Source: Chlorops oryzae
Lineage: Eukaryota; Arthropoda; Insecta; Diptera; Chloropidae
Length of the DNA stretch: 64,000 nt
Direction of reading: 5' to 3'
NCBI GenBank assembly: GCA_020466095.1
Contig: CM035807.1
Coordinates: 79,446,428-79,510,427 of the forward strand
Position 1 is the first letter of the stretch, and each line of letters starts with the position of its first letter. The notes beneath the pieces are model-generated. The model saw nothing but the letters and a program-made list of their open reading frames with translations. It was not told the origin of the DNA and made no database searches. The translations under genes were made by a program, and so were the position numbers. Positions 1 to 11,600 of the stretch are shown in pieces.

Positions 1-173
1 TGTCTTGAGAACAATGTGGAACTATCGGCGTACTATCTTGAAAGAGGTTAACATGTACTGCTACAATAGCCATATATCTTTAAGAGGGACAGCACTGATG
101 AATGAGAAAACAAAGAAATTTGTTTTAAATATTGCCAAAAAGTAAATTCTCTCAATAATATCTTCATCCTAAG

Positions 174-240
174 CTATCGATATCGCGCTATCGATGGTAT
201 CGATAGTTTTTGAGCTCTAGATGGACTATCGATTGATAGT
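174..240. promoter_or_regulatory. Cluster of DRE-like TATCGATA motifs
   Basis: Within 67 bp there are three overlapping or adjacent copies of TATCGAT (174-206) and a short palindrome built on ACTATCGATTGATAGT (225-240). TATCGATA is the DREF/BEAF-32 recognition core in Drosophila housekeeping promoters. Binding here is inferred from the motif alone. The cluster lies about 1.2 kb upstream of RpL37A, so it may serve another gene to the left or belong to a repeat. Confidence 0.35.
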
Positions 241-320
241 CCAGACGTAATATGTGGTCCAGACCATCGATTAAATTCGTCGGCGGTCACAAGAATGCGA
301 AACGTGTACCACATCATATA

Positions 321-436
321 CGGGCATGTCACAGAAATCGAATACGATTGAAAACGTTCGAAATCAATGAAATTTCCATACAAAATTAAGTTAAATCGAA
401 CGTTTTCTGTCGTATTCGATTTCTGTGACATGCCCG
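321..436. repeat. Short imperfect hairpin (foldback)
   Basis: A 41-bp left arm (321-361) starting CGGGCATGTCACAGAAATCG matches the reverse complement of 396-436 with two or three mismatches, leaving a 34-bp loop. It looks like a small foldback element. No target-site duplication is obvious and there is no coding potential. Confidence 0.75.
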
Positions 437-1340
437 ATGGTTTGTTGGAAAGGGCCGTACGAGAGGATTGAGGTTCGTGTTTACTATGTATAACCGCGTT
501 GGCCACACTAGCTCTTTATTTTGTAATAGGCGAGAAGGCTTTTTTTATTGTATTTGGCTAATTATTGGCATTCTTACGCTACCAGCTAAATTACTCGATA
601 GCCAGTTCATACCAAAAAATGTTTTGTTACAGGCACTCTCGATAGTCAGACATACCTAAAACATGTTCCGGAACATTCAGTTCGTAGGCAAGAGGATGAA
701 ATTAATTTTGGCTCTTTCTTATTGAAATTGGCCAAGGCTATAGTTGCAAGGCGCACTTTATGTTTCCGTTTCGTAATGAATTTGGCTGCGATCTCTAAAC
801 ATATGTATAAATTTGTAATTCAATGTAAATTGTTCTGATATCAAGAACTATTAAAGTAATTGAATAAAATGAATTATTATTCAAATAAAATACCATAAAA
901 AAAGAATTGAAATCATTCAATTGTTGTCAATATAATTACATTTGAGATTTGGCAACGCCCATTGCGTTTGGGCAAGGGAGAAGACGAAATAACTCTAAAA
1001 TCATTTGTATAATCGTCATTTATGCGATTTGACATTGCTTTCTTCGAAAACTGAAAATTTCAAGAATTGTTCGATATAATTTCTTATGAATGCTAATATT
1101 AATTTAATTAAATTTAACAATGCAAAATTAATTTAATATATTATAATTCGCATAAACAATAAAAATTCATAGAAAATTCATTCAAATGTGATAAATCGTT
1201 TGTTGAAATCGTGTGAAGTAACGCTGAACACCGAAGAAGCAATTTCAAAGATTGAAAACAATCGTAAAATTGTGATAATGTATCAATGTGAAATTGAAAA
1301 ACGTTTGTCGAGTTCGTGTGAACGCCGCTTTGCCATCGGG

Positions 1341-1407
1341 CTATCGAAATAAAACATCGATAATTTTTATGTATCGATGTGTTGCTTGCATCCCTTCTTC
1401 TCTTTCC
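1341..1407 (+). promoter_or_regulatory. Probable RpL37A core promoter
   Basis: Upstream of the RpL37A ATG there are ATCGAT-type DRE-like sites at 1341-1348, about 1355-1363 and about 1372-1379. A pyrimidine run TCTTTCC at 1401-1407 follows. Ribosomal protein genes of flies usually start at a TCT polypyrimidine initiator, so transcription probably begins there and gives a 5' leader of about 35-40 nt. The motif content is seen; the start site is inferred. Confidence 0.45.
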
Positions 1408-1439
1408 TGTCGAATTTTTGACAAACAACAACCTAAAAA

Positions 1440-1969
1440 ATGGTACGCAATCGAAATCTAAATAATCTAATGCAATCTCGAGTTAAAATCGTTTAAAAAT
1501 GAGATTTTGTTAAAGTGAAATCATTAGACCATACAATGAAATCGCTTTAAACGAATCAATGCCATGTACATGGCTGAATTCTTAAGCCGAATGTGTCAAG
1601 ACAAACTAACGAATTATGTTTCCATTTAACGCAGGCCAAACGCACTAAGAAGGTTGGAATCGTAGGTAAATATGGTACCCGTTATGGTGCCTCTCTACGT
1701 AAGATGGTGAAGAAAATGGAAATCACACAGCACAGCAAATACACTTGCACTTTCTGCGGAAAGGTAAAAGTCTACCGCTTGACTTTCGCCAGCTGATAAC
1801 TAAATTTTTTCTTCTTTTCTAGGATGCTATGAAGCGTGCCTGTGTTGGAATCTGGTCCTGCAAACGCTGCAAGCGCGTTGTCGCCGGTGGAGCTTGGGTT
1901 TACTCAACGACAGCGGCTGCTTCCGTGCGCTCAGCTGTACGTCGTCTACGTGAAACCAAGGAACAGTAA
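1440..1969 (+). CDS. RpL37A: Ribosomal protein eL43 (RpL37A)
   Basis: Structural protein of the cytosolic large ribosomal subunit. The three coding exons are 1440-1442 (only the ATG, followed by gtacgc), 1635-1763 and 1823-1969, all in phase 0 with GT-AG boundaries. The product is 92 aa, the usual family length. It begins [20 protein letters not shown] and ends in RRLRETKEQ. The zinc-ribbon cysteines are C39 and C42 in exon 2 and C57 and C60 in exon 3. An initiator-only first coding exon is typical of ribosomal protein genes. Likely polyadenylation signal AATAAA at 2109-2114. DRE-like sites and a pyrimidine initiator lie just upstream. Exon 2 also contains in-frame Met codons, but only the spliced ATG restores the full conserved N-terminus. 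Recognition is near certain. Confidence 0.96.
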
Positions 1970-2114
1970 ACAACGTCCTGTTGCCGTTTTACGTATACTT
2001 AGTGCTTGTAAATTAGTCTCCTAATTTAGAGTTCTCCAAGAAGCGTCTATGTGCTAATTGGAGTGTTGTTTGGCCACCAGCTTGAAAAGGATTTTGTGTA
2101 GAATACAAAATAAA

Positions 2115-4524
2115 TCAATTATTGTATTTAATTGAAAATGCCGCAGTTTTTATACACATTTCGTGATGTTCATTGGAAGACCTTAAAATAATTTCGTAGA
2201 AAGTAGAAGCTCTGATGCCGATGACCGTTCGAATCACATCATCAGCAAAACCGCTCTTGTCCCATTTGAACTTGAAAAAAGTTGACTTTTTTGGGTTTTT
2301 TTTGAATTTTCAAAATTTCATTTTAACTTTTAAGTAAAAAAAAATGTTTTTAAATTTTTTTCGGTAACTAAAAATGATAAACATATATTTAACGTTATTA
2401 GAAAACCAAATTTCTTCCAAATCGGTTGGAAAACAAAGAAGTTATAAGAGGTTTTCCAAGAGCCTATAGCTCAAAAACTAAGACACCGATTGTAACAAAT
2501 GATATATGGTTCAAAGGGGAAAGTTTTCTGCTTCATGCTGATAAAATTTTATTTTATTTAGACTAGCCGTTTTGGAGTTATTTGGCAAAATTTCATTAAG
2601 TAACCAAAAAACACGTTTTTTGCCCATATCTCAAAAACTATTCTTTGGGAAAAAAAACGGATGCCATTTTCGTGATCAGCGACCCCAATTTAGTCTTAAA
2701 ACCATCATTTCGTCTCTGCTCTCGCGAAAGTTTTAAATTCTGTAAACTAGTGTAATTGATTTGCAAGACACCTGGAAAAAAATAAATGATGTTTTCAGAA
2801 TCGATTCTGGCAACTATTGATTTCCATAACACCCCTCAGTATATAGTATAGACTATAGGTAGTATAAAAAAAAGTGGTGTGAAGTCAGTTATAAATTATA
2901 CGGTAGAAAGGCATAAAATTTTGCGTGTAATTTAGCAGCGTGGATATGGACGGATTGTTTGTTGGTGAAGTTTGATTGATATTTTTATTTAATTTTAGCA
3001 TTTAATTTTTTAATAAAAAGGCTTAACAGGCTGGCTAACGTAAGTGGCTAAATAGATATGAGCGAAACAAAAAAAGCTTTAAAAAAGAAGGAATCGCAAC
3101 TTTCGTTAGAGTAGTCCTTATAGTTTCCACTTTGGCTTGTTTCTTTCGAATATTTGAATTTTATATTCTATTTTCGAGGCTAAAAAGAAATTATCGACCA
3201 GCGGACCCAAATAGTACTCAACAGCAAGAAAACTTTTTACTAACTCCAGATTCCTTAAATTCCTCATCTCTACTGCCATCGTAATCGAAATGGTGCAGTC
3301 CATGCACATCCAACAATATAGCTTTCCTAGCTGATCGGCAACGCCGTTTTTACGTGCAATCCATGCACATTTTCAAACACAGCTATCCTAGCTAATAAAA
3401 GCGACTCCTACGTACAATTTATTTCATAAATACCCTGTAGTAAAAGGGATCGACCCTGAATCGAACGCAGATCGATCCTAAAGAGGTAAGGACCGATCGC
3501 CTTTTCATGCGTTGAACTGGTCTCTTTTAACATGGTGCGGTCCTTGAAAAACAACCGATCCGTTTTCAAAGCGTGTGGGATCGGTTGGCGGTCGATCGGA
3601 GGTTAGTCCCTACGCCTTTGAATGAGGGTGAGTTTTTTTTTAAATATTTTTTTTTTTTATAAAAAATTAAAAAATTTTTTTTTCTTATTTTGTTTATTTT
3701 GCTTTTTTGTTTTTTTAAATCTTTTTGTTACAACATTATATTATTTATTTTTTGATTTTCCCGCCTAGGCCGAGCCTCGAACCTCAGAACTCTGGGTTGG
3801 TAAATCGGTGTCTTAACCATTACGCTAAACAAGCAAGTTTAATGCTGTGATCAAAACGCTGATTTGAGTTTTTGGTTGCTCAAGTTTTTGGGAAACATAC
3901 GTAAAGAATTTTTCACTTCAAAGAATTTTTTATTGAAAAATAAATATTAAAAACCAATTCATATGTAAAAAACGAACTATTTTTTTTTTCAAGTTAACTA
4001 TTTAAAAAAAAAAATTTTAATATTAACATAAAAAAATCGTAGGTAATTGAAAAAAAAAAAATTTCTAAACCGATCCAGGGCTCGAACTCTTACCCCTTCG
4101 GTTGCGAAGCGAGAGTCTTAACAATCAAGCTATTTAACCTATGGTAGCACAAAGAACAGATTGAGGACTTAAAGCAGACAACAATAAAGTACAAGTTATT
4201 ACGAACTCGCCCCACCTACGCTCATTTTTGGGATTGGACGAGGGTCGGTTAGATAGAGGTTAACCCGAGGTCGATCGCGGTTCATATAAATTTGGGATCG
4301 GTCCTAGTTTGGTCCTAAAGGGACCCACCTAGGATCGATCGCTTTTGAACCGAAACCATTTCATCACTGCAGGATATTGATAAAATATTCAACACAAGCT
4401 CAATTACATGTGATCCTACACACACACATCATAAAAGCCCAGTCTTCTTAAGCCGAGGCCCGTAATTGTCAAAAAAATTACATTCATAAACGATTCTATA
4501 AGTCGGAATATGGTCTGTGACATG
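2115..4524. other. Gene-free AT-rich repeat region
   Basis: No gene is found between RpL37A and the hAT element. Positions 2230-2830 have low-complexity dispersed-repeat character. Positions 3430-4370 are rich in GGATCGGT/GATCGATC motifs in both orientations and include two tRNA-like segments. Reading frames here are short and resemble no known family. Confidence 0.5.
3430..4370. repeat. GATCGGTC-rich repeat with two tRNA-like segments
   Basis: Both ends are rich in GACCGATC/GATCGGTCC motifs in roughly inverted arrangement (about 3435-3610 and 4230-4350), suggesting an old foldback element. On the minus strand, 3840-3765 carries an A-box-like TAGCGTAATGGTTAAGAC and a B-box-like GAGGTTCGAGGCT. 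Segment 4145-4077 carries a B-box-like GAGTTCGAGCCC. Acceptor stems do not pair properly, so these are not functional tRNA genes. They could be tRNA-derived repeat heads. Boundaries are uncertain. Confidence 0.35.
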
Positions 4525-5109
4525 CAGGGCTAATCAAAATATTTAAGAAAAAACACTCAAAATATTTGCGATAAATATTTACGATAAAAATTTATTTCAA
4601 AGGTATTTTCCATATATTATTGGTTTAAGTAAACTTATTGCAATAAATTATGAGATGTTTTCGAAGATTTTCAAAAATGAATGAACGTCGGCTATTGTCT
4701 AAGACTCGTTTATAATCAGAGAAAGATCTTTCAACATCACAGCTGACGACTGGTGCGTATTTAAATGCTTGCAACTCGTTTGGCGTTAATTCATCAATAT
4801 ATTTATCTGGCTCATTGAATTTATGACCACTTAATATCATTGAAATTTTTGGCAACGTAGCAAATCCAGTATTTTTGTGGACAACAGAATCATATTTATG
4901 AATTTGAAACGCGCGCAAGAGCAACGTGTAAGCATTTTTGATCTGATTGGAAAGCATGCTTATTACGAGTATTACGAGTATATCTACTGCATATTCGTAT
5001 ATAATATGAAATTTTAGCCGAAATATTTACGGAAAATCAAAATTTGCTGATATATTTATTTTTGCCCAGAAGAGTCGAAATATTTAAATAAATATTTTGA
5101 TCAGCCCTG
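4525..5109. mobile_element. Non-autonomous hAT transposon
   Basis: The element begins CAGGGCTAATCAAAATATTT and ends with the inverted sequence ...ATATTTTGATCAGCCCTG. It is flanked by 8-bp direct repeats GTGACATG (4517-4524) and GTGATATG (5110-5117), with one mismatch. CAGGG-type termini plus an 8-bp duplication are diagnostic of the hAT superfamily. At 585 bp it is far too short for an autonomous copy and carries only a transposase remnant on the minus strand. Confidence 0.85.
4625..4957 (-). pseudogene. hAT transposase C-terminal fragment
   Basis: A 110-codon frame inside the hAT element. It carries the C-terminal dimerisation-type signature VERSFSDYKRVL followed by ENLRKHLIIYCN. In intact hAT transposases this region is the end of a protein of several hundred residues. 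The BED zinc finger, catalytic DDE regions and N-terminus are absent, so this cannot encode an active transposase. The frame is open to its natural end, so the truncation may be fairly recent or the fragment may be captured by internal deletion. Confidence 0.7.
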
Positions 5110-6511
5110 GTGATATGTAATTGTGCTAAATTAGGTGTAAGATTTTAAGAATTATTGATAGACGATCCTATCCTAAAGGCGTGATCCAATAAATAATTTA
5201 AATGTTTAAAACAAAAACATTCTATTTTCAGTCCCTGGTTTAAAGTGCTTTTTTAATTTTTCACATATCTACGGAACAAAGCAAAAATAAAACAATTGCC
5301 ATGATTTATATAAGTATTTTATTTTTGAATTTTTTCCTTATTTAATTTCATAATAGATTTGATTTGTTTTGGAAATTACTTACTAGTATACAATTTTTAA
5401 AAAATTCGTAGAAAAAATGTACAAATATGTTTCCACAGTCGTAGGGATACTAGAGTGTGATCGATTTACAAATGCTTTCAATGAATTATCATTTTTCAAA
5501 AGAAAGTCAAAAACAAATAATTAACAAGATATCTGATAGTCCACGGCATAATTAGCCCTTAATGTTATTTATATCTATTAGGATTGCGTTGTGGGGTATA
5601 AAGTAATGCTGTCAGGCAAAAAATACAGCATCATTATAAAACAGCGTACGTATAGATTAAATCAAAATTGCACCAACACCGATAAAGGAAACTTTCTATT
5701 TACAAATGAGAGCAGTACGTATTTAAGTTCAACATTGAGGATTGGAAATTCGTTTCTATATTTTGTGAAATGTTTTGTGATATTCAAAAATTCTTTTTTT
5801 TTTTTAAATCACACAAACTATAAAAATTTTTCTATCATATGTAGGAGAGTATTCTAATGGCTACATGGAATAGATCTGTAGATTATTTTTATTTTATTTT
5901 TTGTCAAACAATGATATATGCTTGCCATATTTTTTTACAACGAACATTTAATTGATTGAGCAAGTATTTTAACAAATATAAAATAAAATAATTGAAATTA
6001 AAGGTGAGTCTTAATCGGAAGAAATAATAGCATATAATAAACGAAATCCCCCTAAAGCAGTCGGGTTTTTTTAACGCAATTTTGAGTTCTATAACATATG
6101 ATGAAAAAGTTTGCATTGGAGGTTTGATAGAAGTCATAGTTATTGCTTAACTACTAACTCAATATTCAAAGAAGCAGTTCGAGAGAAATTCTAATATTTA
6201 TTTTATTAGTATATTGTGTAAATTACGTTCCAGAATCGTCATAGCATCTACAATATCAATACGGAATTTTTCGACTAATGCATTGATTGAATTCGATTGG
6301 ATTGGATTGAGAATGATAAATATTACTTGAAAGAACAAAAATTTTTAGTATTGAGCCATAATTATTCAGTGACAGTTTAATATTCTCAGCGATTGTCTCT
6401 TCGCTTTTCCTGCTTATGTCAGTCTTAAACTTGTTGCCAACTTCAAAATAACGCTTCCAAAAATTGTGCAAGGGCCGTTAGAAACTGGCGCTTACAGATC
6501 TCTCTCACACG

Positions 6512-6753
6512 GGTATGTGATTGTTTTCTCTTTCCCGTAGAACAGGTAATTCAATTCGAAAATTGATCTGATTTCATTTCCCTTTACCAAGATTAAGCGG
6601 AAATCTTAATTATTTAATTTAGAAAATTCATTTCCCAAGCGTAATTCCGAGGTAATTCAAATTATCCTACAATTTTAGCAAAAGGAAATAAAGCTCATAA
6701 ATTTGGGAATTGAATTATCTTTCCCCGTGAAGGGGGAAAACAATCACATATCC
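6512..6753. repeat. Inverted-repeat element (MITE-like)
   Basis: The left arm GTATGTGATTGTTTTCTCTT (from 6513) recurs inverted at about 6730-6753 as AGGGGGAAAACAATCACATA, with partial further pairing inside. No ORF. The exact ends and target duplication are unclear, so the superfamily is not assigned. Confidence 0.55.
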
Positions 6754-7152
6754 GATCGACAAAGATGTGTATAGATCTTTAAAGTGTTATTTAAACTCTA
6801 CCACAATTTCCCATACCCTTGTCTAACGATTATCCAAAAATGTATGCCGGCAAGCTAAGGTGTACTGCATTCCACTCCCCGTCGCCTTCTTGTCCACATA
6901 TGTGGGCAACTCTTCAATCAGAATTGCTTGGTCTACACCCGACCTAAGTAAGATTTTTCAAAACAAAAACTTGTATGGAAACTTTAAAATATAATGGACC
7001 ATATTAAAAACATTTCATTGAAAAATCAATTCGCATAATTGTTTATAGAGGGGATCTCAAAAAATTTAATCGAAATTATAACAGTTATCAATTTTAAAAT
7101 AATACATAAAATATTTCGAAAAATTACGTCTCTACATAAATATTAAACGAAG

Positions 7153-7354
7153 AGGTCTGTGCCCGTACTGCACGAAACTGCCCAATTTTACTGAAAACTG
7201 TTCCCGAACTACACCATTGTGCAAATGAGAGAGAGAGATTGACAGAGTATTTATGTTTTTCTTCTGCCAAAATCTCCCTCATTTGCACAATGGTGTAGTT
7301 CGGGGACAGTTTTCGGTAAAATTAAGCAGTTTCATGCAGTACGGGAACAGACCT
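7153..7354. repeat. Foldback element with about 80-bp arms
   Basis: The left arm (7153-7233, starting AGGTCTGTGCCCGTACTGCA) pairs with the right arm (7273-7354, ending in CAGACCT). A few mismatches and a 39-bp AT-rich loop remain. The transcript would fold into a strong hairpin. No coding capacity and no clear target duplication. Confidence 0.8.
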
Positions 7355-8665
7355 AAAATGTTTACAACTGACAACTAAATGGCAAAATGATAAATTTGAT
7401 TAAAAATAAAAAAAATAAAAAATTGACACTTGAAAAACTCGTATATATATATATTTTTTTTTTTTAAATACATATTTTTTCTATGTAAAGTACAGTTAAT
7501 TTTCGTAAATAAATATTAACAACCATAGTATATGACAACTGACTTGCCTTCACGCACACGATTTTTATATAATAAATTACAAAACAGGTTCTAAAGAGGA
7601 AAATTGTAAATCATATCAAAATATTTACATAAAAAATTTCTGTCATTTATCAACACTCAAAGCAACGAAAAGTGTATTCTCTTAGGAAATATTCAATCTT
7701 AATACCGCAACAACTCGAATGTGTAAAAACTAAAAATTGGAATTCTCTTATATATATAGTTATTTATATATATGTATGTACGTATGTCTAGATATCGTAT
7801 ATTGCGCCATTATTTCGTAATTTTCCTCATTCTATATTTCTTATGATTAATATGGTAAAATGCTTTTATTTTTTTTTATAATTTCTTTAGCTACATTATT
7901 GGACGCACTATATTCTTCCAACTCTGAAACATTTCGTCAAAATGAAAAGAGTGCCACGAGGGACAATTTTAAGATAGAAGAGCACAATTAAATAGACTTG
8001 AAATTTTTAATTTTTGAAGTGATTGAAGCTTTTTTTTCTTTTAAGTTTATATATTAATAGGGAAGACTTCTATTTCGAAATTAGGATAAAATATGTACCT
8101 TATTGCGAATAAAATAAAGTGGGAAATGGAGAAAAAGTTCACCTGGCATTTTATTCACGATAAGAAACAACGTGATTAAACTAAAAAGACCAAAGTTAAA
8201 AGAAGAGAGCCCATTGTAATGTTCAGCATTTAATAAAAAACAAAAAAAGAACTTATTTCCAGCACTGCTCCGTTAAGATGCTGGCAATGGAAATTTCGTA
8301 TAACCGTAAAAGTTAAAAAGTTAAATCCTAATGGAAATTTGAACATCTTCCACGCAATTTTCAAATCTTACTCGTAGAAATTTTATTAAAAATTATTCAT
8401 CAGGCTTCAACGCAAAAAATTTATTTTTTTATTTTGTATAGTTTCAAGGAACTTTTTGGGCCTTTTCAAATCAGTGTTCTGAGTATAAAGTCCTACTCCA
8501 AAGTCTTAAAGAAATTTATAACTTAAAATGTTTACACAAACAGATGCAGAACTTTCGAGATATCTCTTCGAAAAATTTATAAATGATTTCTAACTACAAT
8601 TCCTATTAAATAGCGACTGATAATTTAAAGAATTTTTCCGATTGCATCAATAACAATAACAACGT

Positions 8666-11600
8666 TCAATGAGCTTGCCATTTGAATTTCGACTCCATCA
8701 GCCATTGTTGGCCCTTTGAAAAATCACATGGTCTTAGCCTAGGCGTACCGGGGTCCTCACGAGTAGGCCTTGTAAGACAATTATTTGTATTAGTGTGTCG
8801 TATAGTTTTATCCTGCAAAAAAAAAAAATCATTTATTTTATTTAAGTCTTCTTTAACCGAATAGATCTCTTACCTCTGCATCGTAGACCCATTCTTGATT
8901 GCCACCCATATTGTGACATCGCACCATATTAACTGGTCCCAAAGCACTTGAAGCATCCAGACACAAATCGTCAGACATGATTTGTTGTCTTTTCGTATAT
9001 GCAAACACTTGATTTCCGCCTAATCCATGGCAGTAACTGACACCGATTTTTTCACCGTATTTTCGACCCATTGTATCTAAGCAGCTTTCCATTTCAACAT
9101 TTCGTATCTTAAGATCCCCCAAGAATACGATTAAAAATCTTCATATATAAAAGAGTTCGCAAAAAAAATTACCTCTCCCAAATAATAGTAATCGAGTGGC
9201 ATTAAACTCTCTGGGTAAATATGCTCAAGATACCAACGGAAGCTCTTACATTTGAGTCGTTCGCGAAGTGCCTTACGATCGCTCACATCACCAGCTGAAG
9301 CTTTACGGGCACCTTTTTATGAAAATTTAAATTTAAAAAAAAAAATGTATTCATTGATATATTTTTATTTTTTATTGAAAAAAAAAAAAAAAAAAAAAAA
9401 AAAATATTAAAAAAATAAATAAAAAAAACCAAAAAAATTAATAATAATCCACTAAAGCATACTTAACGTGCCTTAAATCTGAAGCATAACAAAACAATAA
9501 AATGTGAATATTTTCAAAATATAGTAAGCATTTTAATTAGATGTTTGAAAAGGATTATTGCCCAACTCATACAATTTATTATGATTTATGTACATAAAAT
9601 AATACGTTCATGCATATTATGTACAAAATATATTAAAGCGTTTATGGAATATATTTGATGTATGCAAATTGAAACTGTAAATGCTTATTTTCGCGGTTTA
9701 TTTTTAAAGACTGTAACACTTTTAAGCACATATCAACAAATTTCAATGAAGTAGTAATAGATAGTCCAACAAATCATCAAATAGTACTATAGAGAGTGAA
9801 ATCAGCACGCTCTTACCTTACGTACGGCAATATAAATAAACCTGATCCAAAACAACTAAAGTACAATTTCTCTTGAAGCCAAAAAAAAACTAAAATAAAT
9901 CAACCAGAAAAAAAAAAACGCATCTACAGATCCCGATCACCATGCTTAGGGGCTCTCTCCAGTTCTGTCAGAAATGAAAAACTTCATAAAAAAAATATCA
10001 CTTCAGAAAATTTCTGATCCATTTCTGAAGCGTAATTTAATATTAAGGGTTTTCATTTCTGACATCTCTGGAGAAAGACCCTTTACTACAAAAATATTTA
10101 CAAGAAAAGAAAAAAAATAAATAAAAATAGAGAAAAAACTATTAACAACTCATTGTAGGATGGCCAACTTTGAAGGAGCCATCGGAGAACATTCAGAGAA
10201 CTAAATCAGATAAAAACGGCAATAAATAGAAAGTAAACTGAAGCCATATCATTGCATTCAATCGCTGGAATTCTCAGTGTATAATACATAATTATAGAGG
10301 ACAAGACAAGACAAGAACAGAGGGAACTTAAAAACAAAATAGGTTTTTAAGGCAAAACCTTCGGCATAGATGCAGTGCAATAATGAAAGAATTGGTTTGT
10401 TGGATTTAAATAAATTGAATGATACAAATTGCTTCGTGTTCATTTCATAATTGCATATCATTCATGTGGAACAGCACTATGCGTATGTATGTATGTATTA
10501 TGTATGTATGTATATCTTTCCAAACAAAACAAATCAAAAAAACAATTATATTTGTTTTTCATTAAACCTGGATAAAAACTGTAGTAAAATTCTTTCCAAT
10601 CATCCAGCCAGACTTCGACCAGACGTGCATTGTTGTGATTCACGATTTCCGTTGTACCGCCCGGGAATGTGTAAGGCGTCGATTTGCGAAAAACATGGCC
10701 GACACGTGAACATGGTATTATCTCTAAAATACCGCCACATTGCCATATCTAAAATTTAGATTTAGATATGAATAAAAAAGATGAAAAAAAAAAAAAATAT
10801 GAACGCAAGATATCACACGAAAGAAACAATTTTTCGAACTTTCAAGCAGTATGTATATCGAAAGAATCGCTCAACTCCACAATTTTTCAATTGTAGAAAT
10901 ACAATAGCCGACTTGCCGATCGTTTGGAACCAATTCGAATAGATGAATAAAATAACACATACAATCAAATTCATAACAATATTAATAATATTAAATAGCA
11001 CAGTGGGCGCTGTTATTGTCCTCTTTTGTAACAAATTCCGGAATATGGGGACTCTTAGGCATTACTCTATAATCCGATAAATTCGATAGTTCGACACTGT
11101 CCTTCAAAACGTTTGTCGGAGTACCGACGAGGGTCCAATGTATAATCCTTTATATTCTAAACATCGGATTGAAAGGATTTATCGCTATTAAAACTTTCTT
11201 AAATTGATGAAAGCAGTGATATCCATTAATAATCCTCACAGTTTAAATTTCAACGAAGTGATAGGTGGTATAAAAACTGCTTGCATTCCAATTGAAAACA
11301 CATACAATCGGTTATAAAATCTTTTATAACGAAATTCACATAAGAGATTTTTCCATCATTGATTTTCTGACGAAATTTGTATGAGATTATTTATTGAGTG
11401 CTACGACTGCGCTATCAATCTTTCTCAACAGAAATCAAGTCCTAAGATCAAAGTGAAACAACCTAAATACCAGCCTAAAGCTGGGATCCAACTTTCTGCT
11501 CAAATAGCAAAATCTGCACCGACTTTTATCGGCCCAGATCGGCAAAAATTTCAACAATTTCCACAATCACTATTGACGCTCACATTATCGTCGCGGTTTG

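Larger units (their letters stand above)
1..1339. other. Gene-free left flank
   Basis: I find no coding exon here. The stretch holds a cluster of TATCGAT motifs (174-240), an imperfect hairpin (321-436) and otherwise AT-rich sequence. The reading frames present are short and show no family motif. It may contain the promoter of a gene beyond the left edge or distal regulatory DNA of RpL37A; the sequence does not decide. Confidence 0.5.
5118..8600. other. Gene-free interval before pgant5
   Basis: I see no coding exon or recognisable family in this interval. It contains two inverted-repeat elements (6512-6753 and 7153-7354) and AT-rich low-complexity sequence. The last few hundred bases on the minus strand are probably the pgant5 3' UTR; AATAAA-type signals (TTTATT on the plus strand) occur near 8380 and 8420. 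Confidence 0.5.

Noticed and set aside
3765..3840. Possible tRNA gene on the minus strand
   Set aside because: A and B box-like motifs are present, but acceptor and anticodon stems do not pair as a functional tRNA needs.
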